Assembly: GCF_003144115.1 (NCBI RefSeq) | Contig: NW_020312006.1 | Location: forward strand, 395,269-459,268 | Direction of reading: 5' to 3' | DNA length: 64,000 bases | Source of the DNA: Tilletiopsis washingtonensis | Lineage: Eukaryota; Basidiomycota; Exobasidiomycetes; Entylomatales | In this document: piece by piece, positions 11,070 to 23,500 of the stretch | How positions within the stretch are numbered: position 1 is the first letter of the stretch | How the letters are laid out: each line of letters starts with the position of its first letter | Notes under the pieces: generated by a model | What the model saw: the letters and a program-made list of their open reading frames with translations, nothing else | Database searches by the model: none | What the model was told of the DNA's origin: nothing | Program-made: the position numbers and the translations under genes

Positions 11070-13535
11070 CGTGAGAACGAAGCTGGGCGAGGAGCGAGTG
11101 CGGATGCGGCGTCTAGGTCGAGAGGACAGAGCCTCTTGTATCGCTCGAGAACAAGCAGAGCGCTCGCGCGGTGGAGTAGCGCGTGTGCGGCACGGCGATC
11201 AGGCACGCACGGGCGGCAGGTGCAGTGATCGACGCAGGCGGATATTGACCAGCGCAGGCGCTCAATGAGAGGCTTGGCACGCAACGGCGTCTATGCAGCG
11301 CTCGGGTAGCCACGATCGGCGCCGAGGGGCAGCGCTGCTGAGGCGACTCTGCTCGAGCGAGAGGCGGCCGGATGATCTAGCAGGACGCGCGCGGCGGTGC
11401 GGCGCTGCCGTGCAGAGGCGGTGCGGCAGAGAAGAGGGGTGCGGCGTCGGAGAACGGACGACGAGGCGCGGCAGGCTCGGGTATGTGCCGGTGTCGTGGG
11501 GTGAAGGGGGGTGATGGGGGTGCAAGACGAAGGGTGTGCCGGGCGAGCGTGTGACCGCAAGGTGACCCGATGCAGGAGCAGAGCGCAAGAGGCAAGCCGC
11601 CGTTTCTCTGACGCGGTGCGGCGGCGGCGCGCGGCCGTGTGCATCTCGCCGGCGTCCATCACGCTTTGCTGCGCTGCGGCACCACGGCAGCGAGGAGAGC
11701 ACGCCGCCGCCGCGGGTGCGTGCTCGGCGCGGCAGCCGCGGCACCCCGGCGCTGAGGAGAGCGAGAAGCGCACACACAGCGCTCCTGCCGCTCCTCCGCT
11801 GCGGCCGCGGCCCGAGCAAGCGCAGGGCGCCTTTCCGCCCTCGTGCGTCGTCCTGCCGCCGCGAGGGATAAGGCCCCGCCTCCGGCCCACGAGGCGGCTC
11901 TTGTGCTCGACGAAGGCAGCCGCTGCGCCCAACGAACGTCGGCAGGCATGCCTTCTCTGCACAGCATGCAGGCTGCGCATGCTGCATGGCGGCCTCCCTC
12001 CCGTGCCGCCGCTTCATGCCTTCGGGACCGCACCCATTAGAAGTGCGAGAGGGGTGCTGCCGCTCGAGGGTCAGGAGGAGCAGAGGCCAGAGGGGCACTA
12101 AGACTCCGCGGGCCGGCCCGAGATCCAGGCCGTGCGCTGAGTGGTGCGATGGCGGGCAGCGGCAGACACTCCCGCCTGCGCTCGTTGGGCAGCGGAGCGC
12201 AACGTCGTGCAAGCAACACCTTCGCGCTAACGGCATGCTGGCGCTGGAGCGGTCTGCGACGGCCGGCTGCCTGCGTGACAGCGCAGCATAGGCATCAGCG
12301 CCGCCGCACCGCCGCCGCGCGTCTGGGGTCCCCGTGCACCTCGCGATGTCACAAGGTGAGCTCGAGCCTCCGCTGCGAGGCATCGAGCAGTGGCTCATGA
12401 GAAGATTACCGAGGTCACTCGAGGTGGAGGCGAGGAACCTCTTGGTCGGGCACGCTTACGGCTCCTCGCCTCTCGGCCGCTGCTCCTCAGCCCGAGCCAG
12501 GGAGCGACCACCACCTTGCAAAGTCCCTCGCGCGACAGCGGCGTCTCTGTGGCTGCTGTCAGGGCGGAGCCAACGTCGAGCAAAAGGCACCTGACTCAGC
12601 GCTTGCAGCAGGAGATGAGGGCGTGGCGTCACACGCGCTCGCCGAGCGGGTCGTGCCAAGCCTTGGGGTCCGGCGAGCGGGGCTAGCCAGGGGATCGTGC
12701 CGTACGGCTGGCTGCCGTTGCTGCGGCGCTCCGCCTCCTCCCGCAGCGGCCTTGTTGCGCGCATGATGGACGGCGAGATGCTCTGCTGATGCTGAGATGC
12801 TCTGCCTGCGGCCCCGCAGCTCTCTTCACGCGCGCAGAGGCTCGGTCAGACCGCCATGCCGAGGCGTCATGCGACGCGGGAACACGCGCTATTTGGCTGC
12901 TGAGGTGGGAGCAGCAGGACAGCAAGCGCAACCTCATCTTGCGAAGCGAGATTGCGCCCCACAGCCGGGGCGCTTTTCTTGCCTTCGCCACAGCCGCCAG
13001 GGCGCCGCGGGGGGGGGGGGGGGGCTGCGCTCTCGTCTGGCATCGGGGAGTGGAGCGCTCAATGGTGCGCACCGTGCTGGTCCCACGAGATCAGCCCACT
13101 CTCGCCGAAGCCTGGCCGCATGGGCTGTGAGAGCTTGGACGCCAATTCTGCGTACTCTGCCTCAACAGTACGAGCGCCAAGTGCGACCCTAGGGTTGCAG
13201 GAGAGCATGAGGCGAGCCAATGAGACGTTGCGCCCACACCCGCAGGCCCGGAACGCGCCAGGGCAGCATCGCCACTTCACGTCGCAGCTCGCCGCGAGAC
13301 GGTCATCTGTCAACAGGCACGGCTCAGTCGTGGGATAGCATCGAGACATCGAGCTTGTGTAGGCGCATAAGGAGACTCTGACAGGAAGGAGCGGTGAAGG
13401 AGTCGGGAGACCGGTGACACGGAGCGAGGGAGAACGAGACGTCGTGGCACATGATCAAGCGAGGCAAAGCTCGCATAGAGACGGCAGGCTGGGTATCGGG
13501 AGAGCAGCAGCGTGTGACAAGCACGGCGAGGGCGC
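11070..13535. other. Long GC-rich intergenic region without a recognised gene
   Basis: 2.47 kb upstream of the membrane-protein gene and downstream of the RING ligase, both on the - strand. Several long open frames exist on both strands, but their translations are Arg/Ala/Pro/Cys-rich with no conserved motif, as expected by chance at this GC content. It includes a 16-nt G run. No tRNA or rRNA was recognised. Confidence 0.5.
13009..13024. repeat. Poly-G tract (16 nt)
   Basis: Sixteen consecutive G on the + strand in the intergenic region upstream of the membrane-protein gene. Its length may be unreliable in a sequence assembly. Confidence 0.85.
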
Positions 13536-16093
13536 TCAGGTGCTTGTCTGCGCCATCGTCTTCTCGTCTGCGGCCGAAAGATGAAGCATGGAGGTAAAGG
13601 CTACAAGAGAGCAACGTCAGCAGAGAGCGCACAGCATCAATCCTCCGCCGAGCACTCACCTCGTCGGCAAGCCGGGCAGTTGTACTTGCGTCTAGGCGTG
13701 CGGCCACGTCGCCGCTCCGTCTCGCGCATCGCCTTGACGCTCTCGCGCAGCTGCACGGCGCACTCGAGGCACAGTGAGTGCGTGCACGGCAGCAGCAGCG
13801 TCGTGGGCGGCGCCGAGAGGCAGATGAGGCACTCTGAGCCATTCGTGCCGTCGAGATCGACCATCGGCATGGGCGCAGCCTCGCCGTCTCCATCTTCGCC
13901 CTCGCCCTCGACGGGCGCGGGCTTGACGGCCGGCGGCCGCGTGGACAGGCCGTACAGCTCTTGCAGCTGGAAGCGGTGGGGGCCGATCTGCAAGGCGGGT
14001 CAGCTCCGAGTGGATGATGTGCTGGCATGCGACGCCGCTCACCTCGGCCTCCTGTCCCTCAACCTGCACAGTCCAGACGCGCTCGACGGCCGGCGTAGCC
14101 TCGGCCTCGGCAGCGGCAGCATCCGCACGTGGCCGCGCGGGCAGCGATGTGAGACGCAGATACGTCGTCTGCAGGTTCGGCTCGCGCAGAGGCCGGCCTT
14201 CGTCGCCTGAGTCAGCCTTGGGCACCGTGTCACAGCCCGGAACAGCAACTCACCGTCCTCGTCAAGTGCCTCCACCACAACAGCGAGCTTGAGCGTCTCG
14301 CGCTCGAGCTTCTCCCGCGCCAGACGCGCCTCCTTCGTCTCTTCGCCAGTAGGCTCGACAGCGGCAGGCGTGGCCGGGGCAGCGCTTGCGTCGGTGGCGC
14401 CAGGCAGGTTGAAGGGGTTCGCGGCCGGCGCCGCAGCCGGCGTCGGAGGAACGCCGAGCTGGCGCTGCACGTTCAGGCCAGGCGTCTCGGCGGGCATCTC
14501 CTGCAGGTTCTCCTCGTCCTCCTCCTCGCCATCAACAGCACCGGCACTGCGCTTGGCAGCCTTCGGCGGCGCGTAGTACTGCAGGTGCAGCGCGAGGGCG
14601 GCGCGCATCGGCTCGCCGAAGCCGCGACGCAGCCGAGCAGAGTGCACCGGCCAGCCCAGGACGTGCGGCGGCGGGCCACGCTGCGCCAGGTAGCCTGCAC
14701 CACCGGCAGAGGTCGCACTCGCCTCGCTGTTCTCGTTCCACGAGCCATGCTTGCGGCTGGCGCGCAGGAAGAGCTGCACGCTCGCAGCAGGCGCTGCGCA
14801 GTCGTACTCGAAGTACAGCGTGTGGCTGGACGGCGGGAGAGGCCCGGCTGCGCCGTGCGGCAGCTGCAGGCCAGCGTGGCCTCCCGGCGCGCCCTGCATG
14901 AGAGAGATGTTGCCGAGCGAAGGAGCGTGCCGCAGACTGCCAAGCGCGTCCTCGCCGACCACGGGGGTGAGCGGCTCCGGCATGAAGGGCTGAGCCGCGA
15001 TCGGCGAGGCCGGTGCAGCAGACGTGCCAGCCACGGGCTCGAGCCCGAGCTTGACAGTGTTACGCTTGAGGTTCACGTAGCTCTGCAGCGTTGAGCAGAT
15101 GGCCGGCGGCGCACCCGAGGCAGTGCTCGAGGGCGCGCCGTTCGTGGTCTCGCCTGGGTGCACCTCGAGCGCACCGCCGTCGATGCTGCGCTCGATCCAC
15201 TTGCGCAGCGTGTCAATCTCGATGCCCTCGGCCATGGCCACCACGTCGTCGACACCCTCGGCGCGAGCCGATGCGGGTGCCGCCGAGCCGTCGAGGGGAT
15301 GCGGCATGCTGCCGAGCGGCAGGCTCGTCACGCTCTCGCCGCCATCCAGAGGCAGACTGAGCTGGCTGCCGATGCCGCTGAGGCTGGCGCCGCGCGCGCG
15401 GCCACGACTGCCCAGGCGCGCCTTGCGGGCTGTGGCGTTCGCCACGGCTGTCGAGTCTGTGCTGGCCAGCTCCTCCTCGCCCGTCGCGGGTGCAGCCGGA
15501 GCGGCGCCGGCGACAGGAGCACTCGCAGCAGCCGCAGATGCAGAAGGTGCAGCACCGGAGCTGACACTGCCGCTGCTGAAGTACACGGCAAGATTGGGGC
15601 CAAAGAGCGAGCTGGCCTCCTCGCGCTCGCGGCGCGTCGGTCCGCGCGGCGCCTGCGGGGTGCCGCCACGCAGGCCGGCGAGGTACGCGGCGTTGCGGTT
15701 TGTCGGCGGATACGTGGGCGGGTAGAAGGTGTGATTGATGGGCATGCCGTGGGCACGCTGCAGCGCTGCCAGCTCAGCAGCGGCAACGGCGCGTGCCTCG
15801 ATGTCGGCCTGCGTCGTGTTGCGCGTCGTCTCGCGGTCCTGCCCACGCAGCGTCGCCAGGCGCTGGCTCAGCGCAGAGCGGGCACTGCCTTCGCGCGCGT
15901 GCTGCGGCACTGGCTGCTCGTCGCCCTGCTCGGCATCCTGGGCGCGCGGACGGCGCTGCGAAGGCATGAGCGCCGCGAGCCGGCCGCCGATGCGCTGCGA
16001 GAGCGGCGGCGGCGACTGTTGCTGCGCGAGCTCGACGTCGGCATTGGCCTGCGACGGCCCGGCGAGAGGCGGAGCAGCGACAGTGCTAGACAT
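13536..16093 (-). CDS. RING-type E3 ubiquitin ligase, mahogunin (MGRN1/LOG2) family
   Basis: Four exons: 16093-14254, 14206-14043, 13987-13660, 13600-13536; 798 aa. The C-terminal C3HC4 RING has ligands C721, C724, C736, H738, C741, C744, C772 and C775 (CLICLSAPPTTLLLPCTHS ... NCPACRR). It is followed by AFTSMLHLSA, which matches the 'CRxxhxxLLxh' ending of MGRN1-type RINGs and fixes the short last exon. Upstream are the family's YVNLKRNTVKL strand and a FEYDCAAPAASVQLF beta segment of the mahogunin substrate-binding domain. The N-terminal half is long and disordered, with QRIGGRLAALMPSQRRP and a PPTYPPTNRN motif. Family members ubiquitinate cargo in endosomal and ER trafficking. Specific substrates cannot be read from sequence. 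The ATG at 16093 is the first in frame; upstream in-frame codons are GTG only. Confidence 0.88.
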
Positions 16094-18224
16094 GCCGGCG
16101 AGGGGTCTGGGTGTGGTGGAGGAGAGAGCGAGTGGCGGTGACGGCAGCGTTCGCACGCAGCGGCCCGGCCGATGCGGGGAGCGCGAGATGGGCTGACGCC
16201 GGCGTGGCCGTGCCGTGCGGTACAGGTCACCGGCTCCGGACGCCGGCGGCGCCCGCCTGTCGTCGCGCTTTCGCCGCCGTCGCGCTCGCAGGCCGTCTCA
16301 CCCGGCTCGACGAGCCCTGATCCGTGAGAACAGCACCTGCTCGAGGGCTGCAAATTCACCTCCATACGACCCCAGACGCAGCTCGCGGAGAAGCTGCTCC
16401 GCGTCCGCGATCGGCGGCATGTCGGAGGCGTGCGACGCGAAGGGGGTGGCAGCAGCACGCGGCGGCAGAGGAGGCGCGCCGCCAAGCGCTGCCGCCTGCG
16501 TGCCTGTCCCCTCGCAGCGAGGCGCCGCCACGCGGACTTGGCGTGGCTGCGCTCTTGCTTGCGCTCAGCTCGAGACAGCAGCATGGAGACGTCGCATCCG
16601 GCACTCGCTCGACACAGCACAGGAACATCCGTCTGCGAGGATGGAGGAGCAGCAGACAGCATGCGATGTCGCATCGCTGCGGCAGCTCAGCGTCGGAGGC
16701 CGCGATCGAGAAGGAGCGACGTGCCGAGTGCCGCGAGCCGCGGCCGTCGCCGGGTGCCGTCGGTGCCGCCGGCGTGCTGTTGCGGCACCCGGTGCCGCAC
16801 GGCCGCACTACGGCGACAACGTCAAATAGCGCGACGCGAGGCCAACTCGCCGGCAGCGCGATGTCCATGCCCTGGGCCCGTGTCTGGCCCGCGCGCCGTG
16901 CCTGAGCGCTGACATGTGCGGTGACACGAGCCTTGCCGCCGCACGGCGAGAAGGAGGTGCCAGCCGCGGCACGACGGAGGCGGCTGCGAGCGCAGCATTC
17001 AGCGATGCAGCCGCGGAGCTGACAAGGCGCAGAGATGGAGGAGGCACGCGGGCTGCGCGCATGCGGGCGCCTGATGATTTGAGGGTGGGCGCCGACACAT
17101 CAAAATGAGCGGAGCTTGAAGCCGCTGGAGCAGGGTCGAGGATCGGCACCGCTGCCGGCGCGCCGCAAGCAGGCCGCCGCAGGTAGCCGCGGCCTCTTCA
17201 CGGAGCCGGAGGAGCCCTTCCGCCTCGAGTGTGCTTGGCTGCACGCCTGATCGTGCCGTGCGCAAATCGAGGCCGGCCAGAAAGACTTTTCTCCTCCAAG
17301 ACACCGCACCGCTGCGTGCGAGCCGCTGGCGGTGGCGCCGACCGCTGCGGCGAGCAGTCGCTCAGGGTGCAGGGCGAGCGAGGAGGCGCGGATGGCGTCG
17401 CGTGAGCAGGGCGGCGACGGCGGCCGAAGGCTGCTGCTGCACGCTGCACGCGCCTGCCGCCCGCCGCTTGGCGTCCTGCGCGGCTGGGCCAGAAGACTGC
17501 TCCTGCGCCCGCAGGGTGCTCGACTTGCCCTGCGCGCGAGCTCTGAGGCACGACAGCTGCACTGCGCCGGCACTCAGTTTCGTGCGCCGCACGCTTTTTC
17601 TGCTCGCGGTGCGGAGACTGGCGCAGCGCCCGGCCGGGCATATCGGGGCGCTCGGAATGCTCTCTCGCTGCGCCCGATGGCGCGGCGTGCAGCACCCCTC
17701 GCCCTCCTCGCTTGCGCCCTGCCGGAGGCTTTGCTGCGCGCTGCATGGGCTGGGCGGCTGTGAGACGCTGCAGCAGCACCTGAGCACGAGGGCGATGGTG
17801 CGTCAATTTGAAAGGAGGGCAGCCTCCCGCGGCGCGGCGGGAAAGAGAGCCGCTGAGAGCCGCGAGAGGAGAGACGAGTGCTGCTGCGGTGCGCGGTCGA
17901 GTCGCCGCAGCGGCGGCGCGCAGCAGCTCCATCATCGCCCGCCGGCGTATTGCGCAACGGCCGGCCGGCAGCGGCTGCCGCGGCGGCCGATGGGGCTGAC
18001 TGACACCTGGTGCCTCGGCGGCTGTTGCTGCCTGCAGCTGTGTGTTGCTGCTCGATGTTGCGGCCCTCGAGACCCGGAATCCGGCCATCAGCGATGCGCT
18101 GCTGCTCCTGCTTCCCCTCCACGTCTCCCACCTCGCAACGCACACCTTCTCACACGCACCCGGACATCTCACCTTGCAGCTGCAGTCGCGCCCTCCCTTC
18201 TCGCCCGCTGCTCCTCTCCTCGTC
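16094..18224. other. Divergent intergenic region, RING ligase / hydrolase-like gene
   Basis: 2.13 kb with no supported gene. A - strand segment at about 16,300-16,420 reads MPPIADAEQLLRELRLGSYG and has protein-like composition followed by a plausible donor (GTGAAT), so an unplaced 5' exon or uORF of the RING ligase is possible. The remainder is Ala/Arg-coding noise in all frames. A pyrimidine-rich stretch directly precedes the ATG at 18225. Confidence 0.45.
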
Positions 18225-19772
18225 ATGCGGCTCGCTCTGCCGCTGGCGCTCTTCGCGCTCGCCGTGCCGGCACTCGCCGGGCCCTCGGCGCCGCCCGCTG
18301 TGCGCCAGATGCTGGTGCCTCGGTCGCGCTCGCAGCGCCTCGCCGTCCGCGACGCAAGCACAGACATGAGCAAGCTGGGCCCGGAGAACACCGAAGGCGA
18401 GGTGAGTGCTGTCCTGACGACGAAGACGGGCACCGAGCGATGGAACGTGCCCTGAGCGACGCACAGCGCCGTACCGCGTCTGAGAGGGTCAAGCAGGCGG
18501 TCCTGTGGCGCATGCTGACCACGCGCGTGTCTGCAGGCCCATGGCGAGATTCGCGCGCCGTCTGGCTCGCGCTTCACCAGCGTGCCCGTCGGCTCTGGCG
18601 GCGAGGAGATCGCGGCGTACTGGACGCGCAACCCGGCCAACGACACGGCGACGCAGGCCTACATCATGATCCACGGCAAGCTGCGCGACGGCGACGGCTA
18701 CTGGAGCACGATGAACAGCATTCTCGCCTCGGCCGTCAAGGACGACTACCCGGGCGTCGATGAGAATGCCATCGTCATTGCGCCGCAGTTCTTCTCCACG
18801 CTCCTCAACCAGGGCCAGTACGGCGAGAGCGAGCTCGCATGGGACGACACCAACGCCTGGCAGGCGGGCGACCCGGCCAACCACCCGGCCGGCACGACGC
18901 TGACGTCCATCGACGCGCTCGATGCGCTGATCGACGTCTTCGCCGACGCCTCGCGCTACCCGGCCATGCGCAACGTCACCGTCGTCGGGCACGGCGGCGG
19001 CGGCCAGCTCGGCCAGCGCTACGCCTCCGTGGCCAAGCCGCCGCCGTCCAACGTGCATGTGCGCTACATCCACGGCGACCCTTCGTCGTGCGCGTACTTC
19101 ACCGAGGACCGGCCCGTGACGGACATCAGCATCGCCAGCAAGGTGACGTGCCCCACGTACAACGACTGGCGCTACGGCTTCAAGGGCTTCGCCGGCACGT
19201 CCGTCGGGCTCAAGACGCCGCGCGAGTACTTCCAGCAGTACATCAGCCGCGACGTCGTCAGCGTGGTGGGCTACCAAGATACCGACGCCGGCGGCGACCA
19301 GTACTGCATGGCGCTGCTGCAGGGCGGCGAGGCGCGGCGCGACCGCAACCTCTCGTGGTGGAAGTACATCAACATGCTCGCCAAGACCAACGAGGACCTC
19401 ACCGGCTTTCCCGGCAACTTCTCGGCGCTGCCAGACTGGTCCGACCTGAGCGGCGGCATCATCGGCACGCGCCTCGTCGTCATCGAGGATGCCGACCACG
19501 ATGCCGAGGAGGTCTTCTCGAGCGCCGAGGGCCGTGCGGCGCTCTTTGACACCGGCAGCCTGCCCGTCGGCTGGCGGCCATCTGGCTGGCGCCAGCGGCC
19601 GGCTCGCAAGCTCAAGAGCCCCGCGACGGCAACGAACAGCTCCTCGGCGGCTGGAGCGCGCAGCACCACGGCTGGCGCCTCTGGCGGCGCATCGAGCGGC
19701 GCTGCAAAGCTGCCTGCCGTTGGTGTCGCGTCGCTGCTGGCGCTGCCGTTCCTCGGCATGCTGCTGCTCTGA
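18225..19772 (+). CDS. GPI-anchored, secreted alpha/beta-hydrolase-like protein lacking the nucleophile serine
   Basis: Two exons, 18225-18401 and 18537-19772, 470 aa. A clean signal peptide (MRLALPLALFALAVPALA) and a C-terminal Ser/Thr/Ala linker plus hydrophobic tail (VGVASLLALPFLGMLLL) indicate secretion and GPI anchoring to membrane or wall. The core has alpha/beta-hydrolase order: AYIMIHGKLRDG (oxyanion strand), AIVIAPQFF, and TVVGHGGGGQLGQRYA where the nucleophile elbow should be (G210-H211-G212-G213-G214). The position normally occupied by Ser is Gly212. A late RLVVIEDADHDAEEVF stretch resembles the acid/His region. It is therefore either a non-catalytic member (binding, scaffold) or uses another residue. 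Homologues with GHSAGGQ at this site exist in fungi to my knowledge. Cys in DPSSCAYF, KVTCPTY and GDQYCMA may form disulfides. Confidence 0.82.
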
Positions 19773-20596
19773 GCTGGCCTGTTCACCCCTTCTCCCTCTC
19801 TCCTCTATCACGACAACGCTCGCTGGGCCGAGCTACTTTCCCTCTACTCACGACCCACCACATGCTGCACATCTCGTCCCACACGCATACTCATCCACAC
19901 AACCGCATCTTCATCACCTCGCCGCATACCACGTGCCGCTCGAGACCTAGCTCGCCACTCCGGGCACCCCACATCTACCTCATCGCGTCTATTGCCAGAC
20001 GCCTAATCCACACATCAGCCGTGCATCGCCATTGTGTCTTGTCTCTCAGCTGGTGACGACTAAAGCAGAATGCGTGAGCGTTGATTGCGTCACAAGAGCG
20101 GCGAGCGGGTGCGGAACAAGGTGGGTGCAGAGCGGGCGAGGGCGGGCAGTACGGTGCGCAGGGCGTAGCAGATGTTGCGTGCGGGGGCCTACTGCGAGTC
20201 GCCGGCACATGTGCGAGGAATGGGCGATCCTGCGCATGTGCCGCGACTGCAGCCGAGCCCGGTGCGAGGGAACGAACGAGACGGGAAGGGATGACGGGCT
20301 GCTGAATGGTGGGACGAGGCTTGGTTCGGTTCGTGAGTTGGGGTCGAAGGTGATAGATGAAGGCTTGTGCGGACGGCGCAGCACAGCGAAGGACTCTCTT
20401 GCGTCGTTCGCTGGGCCGCTCGGTGCGCTGGAAATGGTGGCCGGAAGCTTGTTAGATGAAGGCGAACATGGTGCGTTGAAATGCATAAGAAGCCGCGGAG
20501 CGTGTGTGGGAACGAGTCGGGACTAGGACTCGTGTCAGCGCGAGGGGGGCAGGATGAGGCGTGCAACTCACTCAGTTCAGTGGGCTTGAGGCAGCT
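19773..20596. other. Convergent 3' intergenic region
   Basis: 824 bp between two convergent stop codons. The first part (19,790-20,000) is C/T-rich with ACAC runs and probably 3' UTR. No RNA gene or repeat was recognised. Confidence 0.5.
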
Positions 20597-23500
20597 TCAG
20601 CGGTCGGCGAAGAAGACGCCGTGGTCGAAACGAGCATTGGCGCGCGACGCCCCGGCGGTGCTGCGGAAGCTCTCCTCGGACGAGTCGCCAAAGGTGATCT
20701 CGTCCGAGGTGATGCATGGCTTGGGCGGCGTCGTCTCACGGTCGCTGAAGGCAATATCGGCGCCGAGCTCGCGGGCATGGAAGGGCGTCCACGGTGAGCC
20801 TGAGTCGGAAGAGAGCGTGGTGCTAGTGCGCGTCGAGCCAGGCGTGTTCAGCGCAGACTCGGGCGCACGGCGGGCTTGCTGAGGGCGCGCTGTGGCCTTG
20901 CTCGTCTCGTTGCGCCGGAGCCCGAAGACGGCGTCGCTGGGAGACGTCGGTGGCGACGAGCGTGTCTGTCCGACGGCGCCGAAGGACTCGCGGTCGAGGC
21001 TGGGCGCACTGCTCGTCGTTGCGTTGGAGCTGCTGCGGTCGCGCAGGCTGACGCCGCTCAGACCGAGGCCGAGACCGTGGACCTCGGCCTCGTCCCAGCG
21101 CGAGGAGCGACGCGAGCTGTTGTCATCCGACGCCTGCTGGCGCCACAGCGACCATGGCGCTGCATGCGTCGAGCCGCTGGTGCTTCGAGGCGTCGAGGCG
21201 GAAGTTGTCGATGCTGCGTGCGCGCCGCGCTGCTCAAACGCGGTTCGCAGCGGGCCGAAGAAGTCGGCGTCGCGGTCGTCGCTGCGAGGCACAGTGGCAG
21301 TCGATGCCGCAGGTTTCCAGATGGATGCAGCGCTGTCGGTTCTCGACGGCTGCGGGGTACCACGCATCGACGCAAAGTCCGGCAGACGGATGGTCGCTGA
21401 AGCCGGCGGCGAGGAGAGGTTGCGGGCAGTGCGACCGTCACCACAGGCGCTGCCGCCTGGCGTCCACGAGCCACGAGCACGGCTTGTTGCATCGGTGAGC
21501 GACTCGGTGCTGTCCACGCGACGCGGCATGTCGGCGCTGTAGTCTGTGCCGCCGAGCATCTGCACGCTGGCTGAGCTGTGTGCACGGCCGCGACGCAGGT
21601 CCTCGGCCCACGACGGCGTGTTGGCGATGGCTTCGCGCAGCACAGAGACGGCCACGTCGCCGGAGCGAGGCGAGGGTCCAGACGCGGCACGGTTGCGCTC
21701 CGGTGTCACGACACTGGAGGCTCCGTTTGAGACACCGACGCGAGCCAGCAGAGGTACACGGCTGCGAGTCACCTCGTCGGTCTTGCTCTCCTCGCTTGGC
21801 TCGTCGCCCGGGCTCATCTGTACGAAGACGAGGTCAGCGTCGCGCTCGAAAGAGGTCAGAGCGGAACGCACGTGGATGAAGCAACAGCGACGCGCGTACG
21901 GGCACTGGCCGGTGCGCCAGAAGGTGCGGCAGATCTCCGTCTTGTACTTGGCGTGGCGCTGGACGGGGCGGAGCTCCTCGTTGCCGTGCGCGAACTGGCA
22001 CTTGCTGCCGTAGCGGCAGTTGCCGCGCTCCTCCCAGCTGCGGCAGAGCTCCGTCTTGTACAGGCCCAGCTTGCCTGTCGAATGGACACATTCAGCAGCG
22101 CAGAGTGCTAGTGCTCAGTCGACTCACAGTTGTTGGGACTCGGTCCGCCGCCGTTGTTGTACTGCTGCTGCGTGCGGATCTGCTCTTTCCACCAGGCCTC
22201 GTCGCCGCCGTCGAATGAAAGAGGCGGAGCGGGACCGCCGGCTGGCCATCCTGCGAGCGGCGAGAGAGGCGGTGCGGGCTGCATGGGCATCGACAGCGGC
22301 GCCGGTCGCCCCGCCTGCTGCAGCGTGTGCAGCTCCTCCTGGAAGTGCTCGAGCTGTGTCTGGGCCGTCTCGGCGTCGAAGTAGCCTTGCTGTAGCGCAA
22401 GCTCTTGCTCCTCGACGGTGCGACGAAGTGCGTCGAGGCGGGCAAGCCGCTCCGATGTGCAGTCTACTTCACCTGGGCTGCTGAAAGGCAGAGCGTGCGG
22501 CGGCAGGCCGCAATGCGAGGCGGCGCCGAACGCGTGACCGTCGCGTCGGAATGACGGCGGCAGAGGCACGCGGCTGCGCCACGATGCATCTGCTCCGGCA
22601 TCGCCGAACGGCAGCGGGAAGCTAGTGCTGCCGAACGGTGGCGGAGCGGGTCCCAGTGCCGATCTGCGAGACGACAGAAGTGACTCGGTGCTCGAGAATG
22701 TCGATGAGCTGCCGGGCGGAGGGTACGGGCTTGGCGGTCCGGCGCCGGCCATCTTGGCGAAGACATCGCTTGCGCGTGTGGGCGGCTGCATCGCAGGCAT
22801 CAAAGGCCCGGCCAAGGTCGGACGAGGCAGTGTCGATGGATGAGGCAGCGGCACAGACGACATGGTCAAAGCGCGAAGGCGTTGACGATCGGCCTGGCCG
22901 CCGGCAGCCGTGGCATGCTCAGCATCCGTGAAGGACGAGCCGGAGTGGCACGATGAGCCGATGGTCTGGCTGAGCTCGGAGATGCCATCGCCGTCGCCAC
23001 GGCTGCCCAGATCGGCGAGCGTCGTCGAGTAGTCAGGTCGCTTGCCGGAGCGCGTGGTTGATGATGAATGCGAGTCGACGAGAGAGGTCAGACGGCCTTC
23101 GAGCGGCGCCAAGTCCTGCGTCGACTCTTGCTGGCGTCGATGCGCGAGGTGGTCTTGCGATTGAAGCGCCGGTCGAGTGGGGTGGCTGCCGTTGCGAAGA
23201 CGCCACGTACCAGGCTTGCGGTCGGAACGTGCTGCCGAAGCATGGTCGACGCGAGGTGATTGCTGCTCCTTGCGCCAGGTGGGCGAGTCGACGCCGCGAC
23301 GAGGCGGTGGAGGAAAGGCTGCGCCGTCGATGCCTGCGCTGCTGCCGTCGTCGGTGCTTGTGCGCTCCCGCTCTGTTTGAGCCTCGCCGACCGGCGAGCG
23401 TCTGCGCTCGAGAGCCTCGATGGAGTCGAGATGCGGCGGCAGCTCGCGCTTGGACACGTCGCCGCTCGACTGCGTCTTGCTTGAGGGCGGCGGGTCGAGG

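Noticed and set aside
11262-12398. 378-codon - strand frame in the 11-13.5 kb gap
   Set aside because: Arg/Pro/Ser/Cys-rich translation without domain, codon periodicity or splice context; long frames are expected by chance at this GC.
18489-19811. 440-codon open frame antisense to the hydrolase-like gene
   Set aside because: GC-rich third positions suppress stops on the opposite strand; the translation is Arg/Val/Ala-rich with no motif, while the sense strand has signal peptide, fold motifs and GPI signal.
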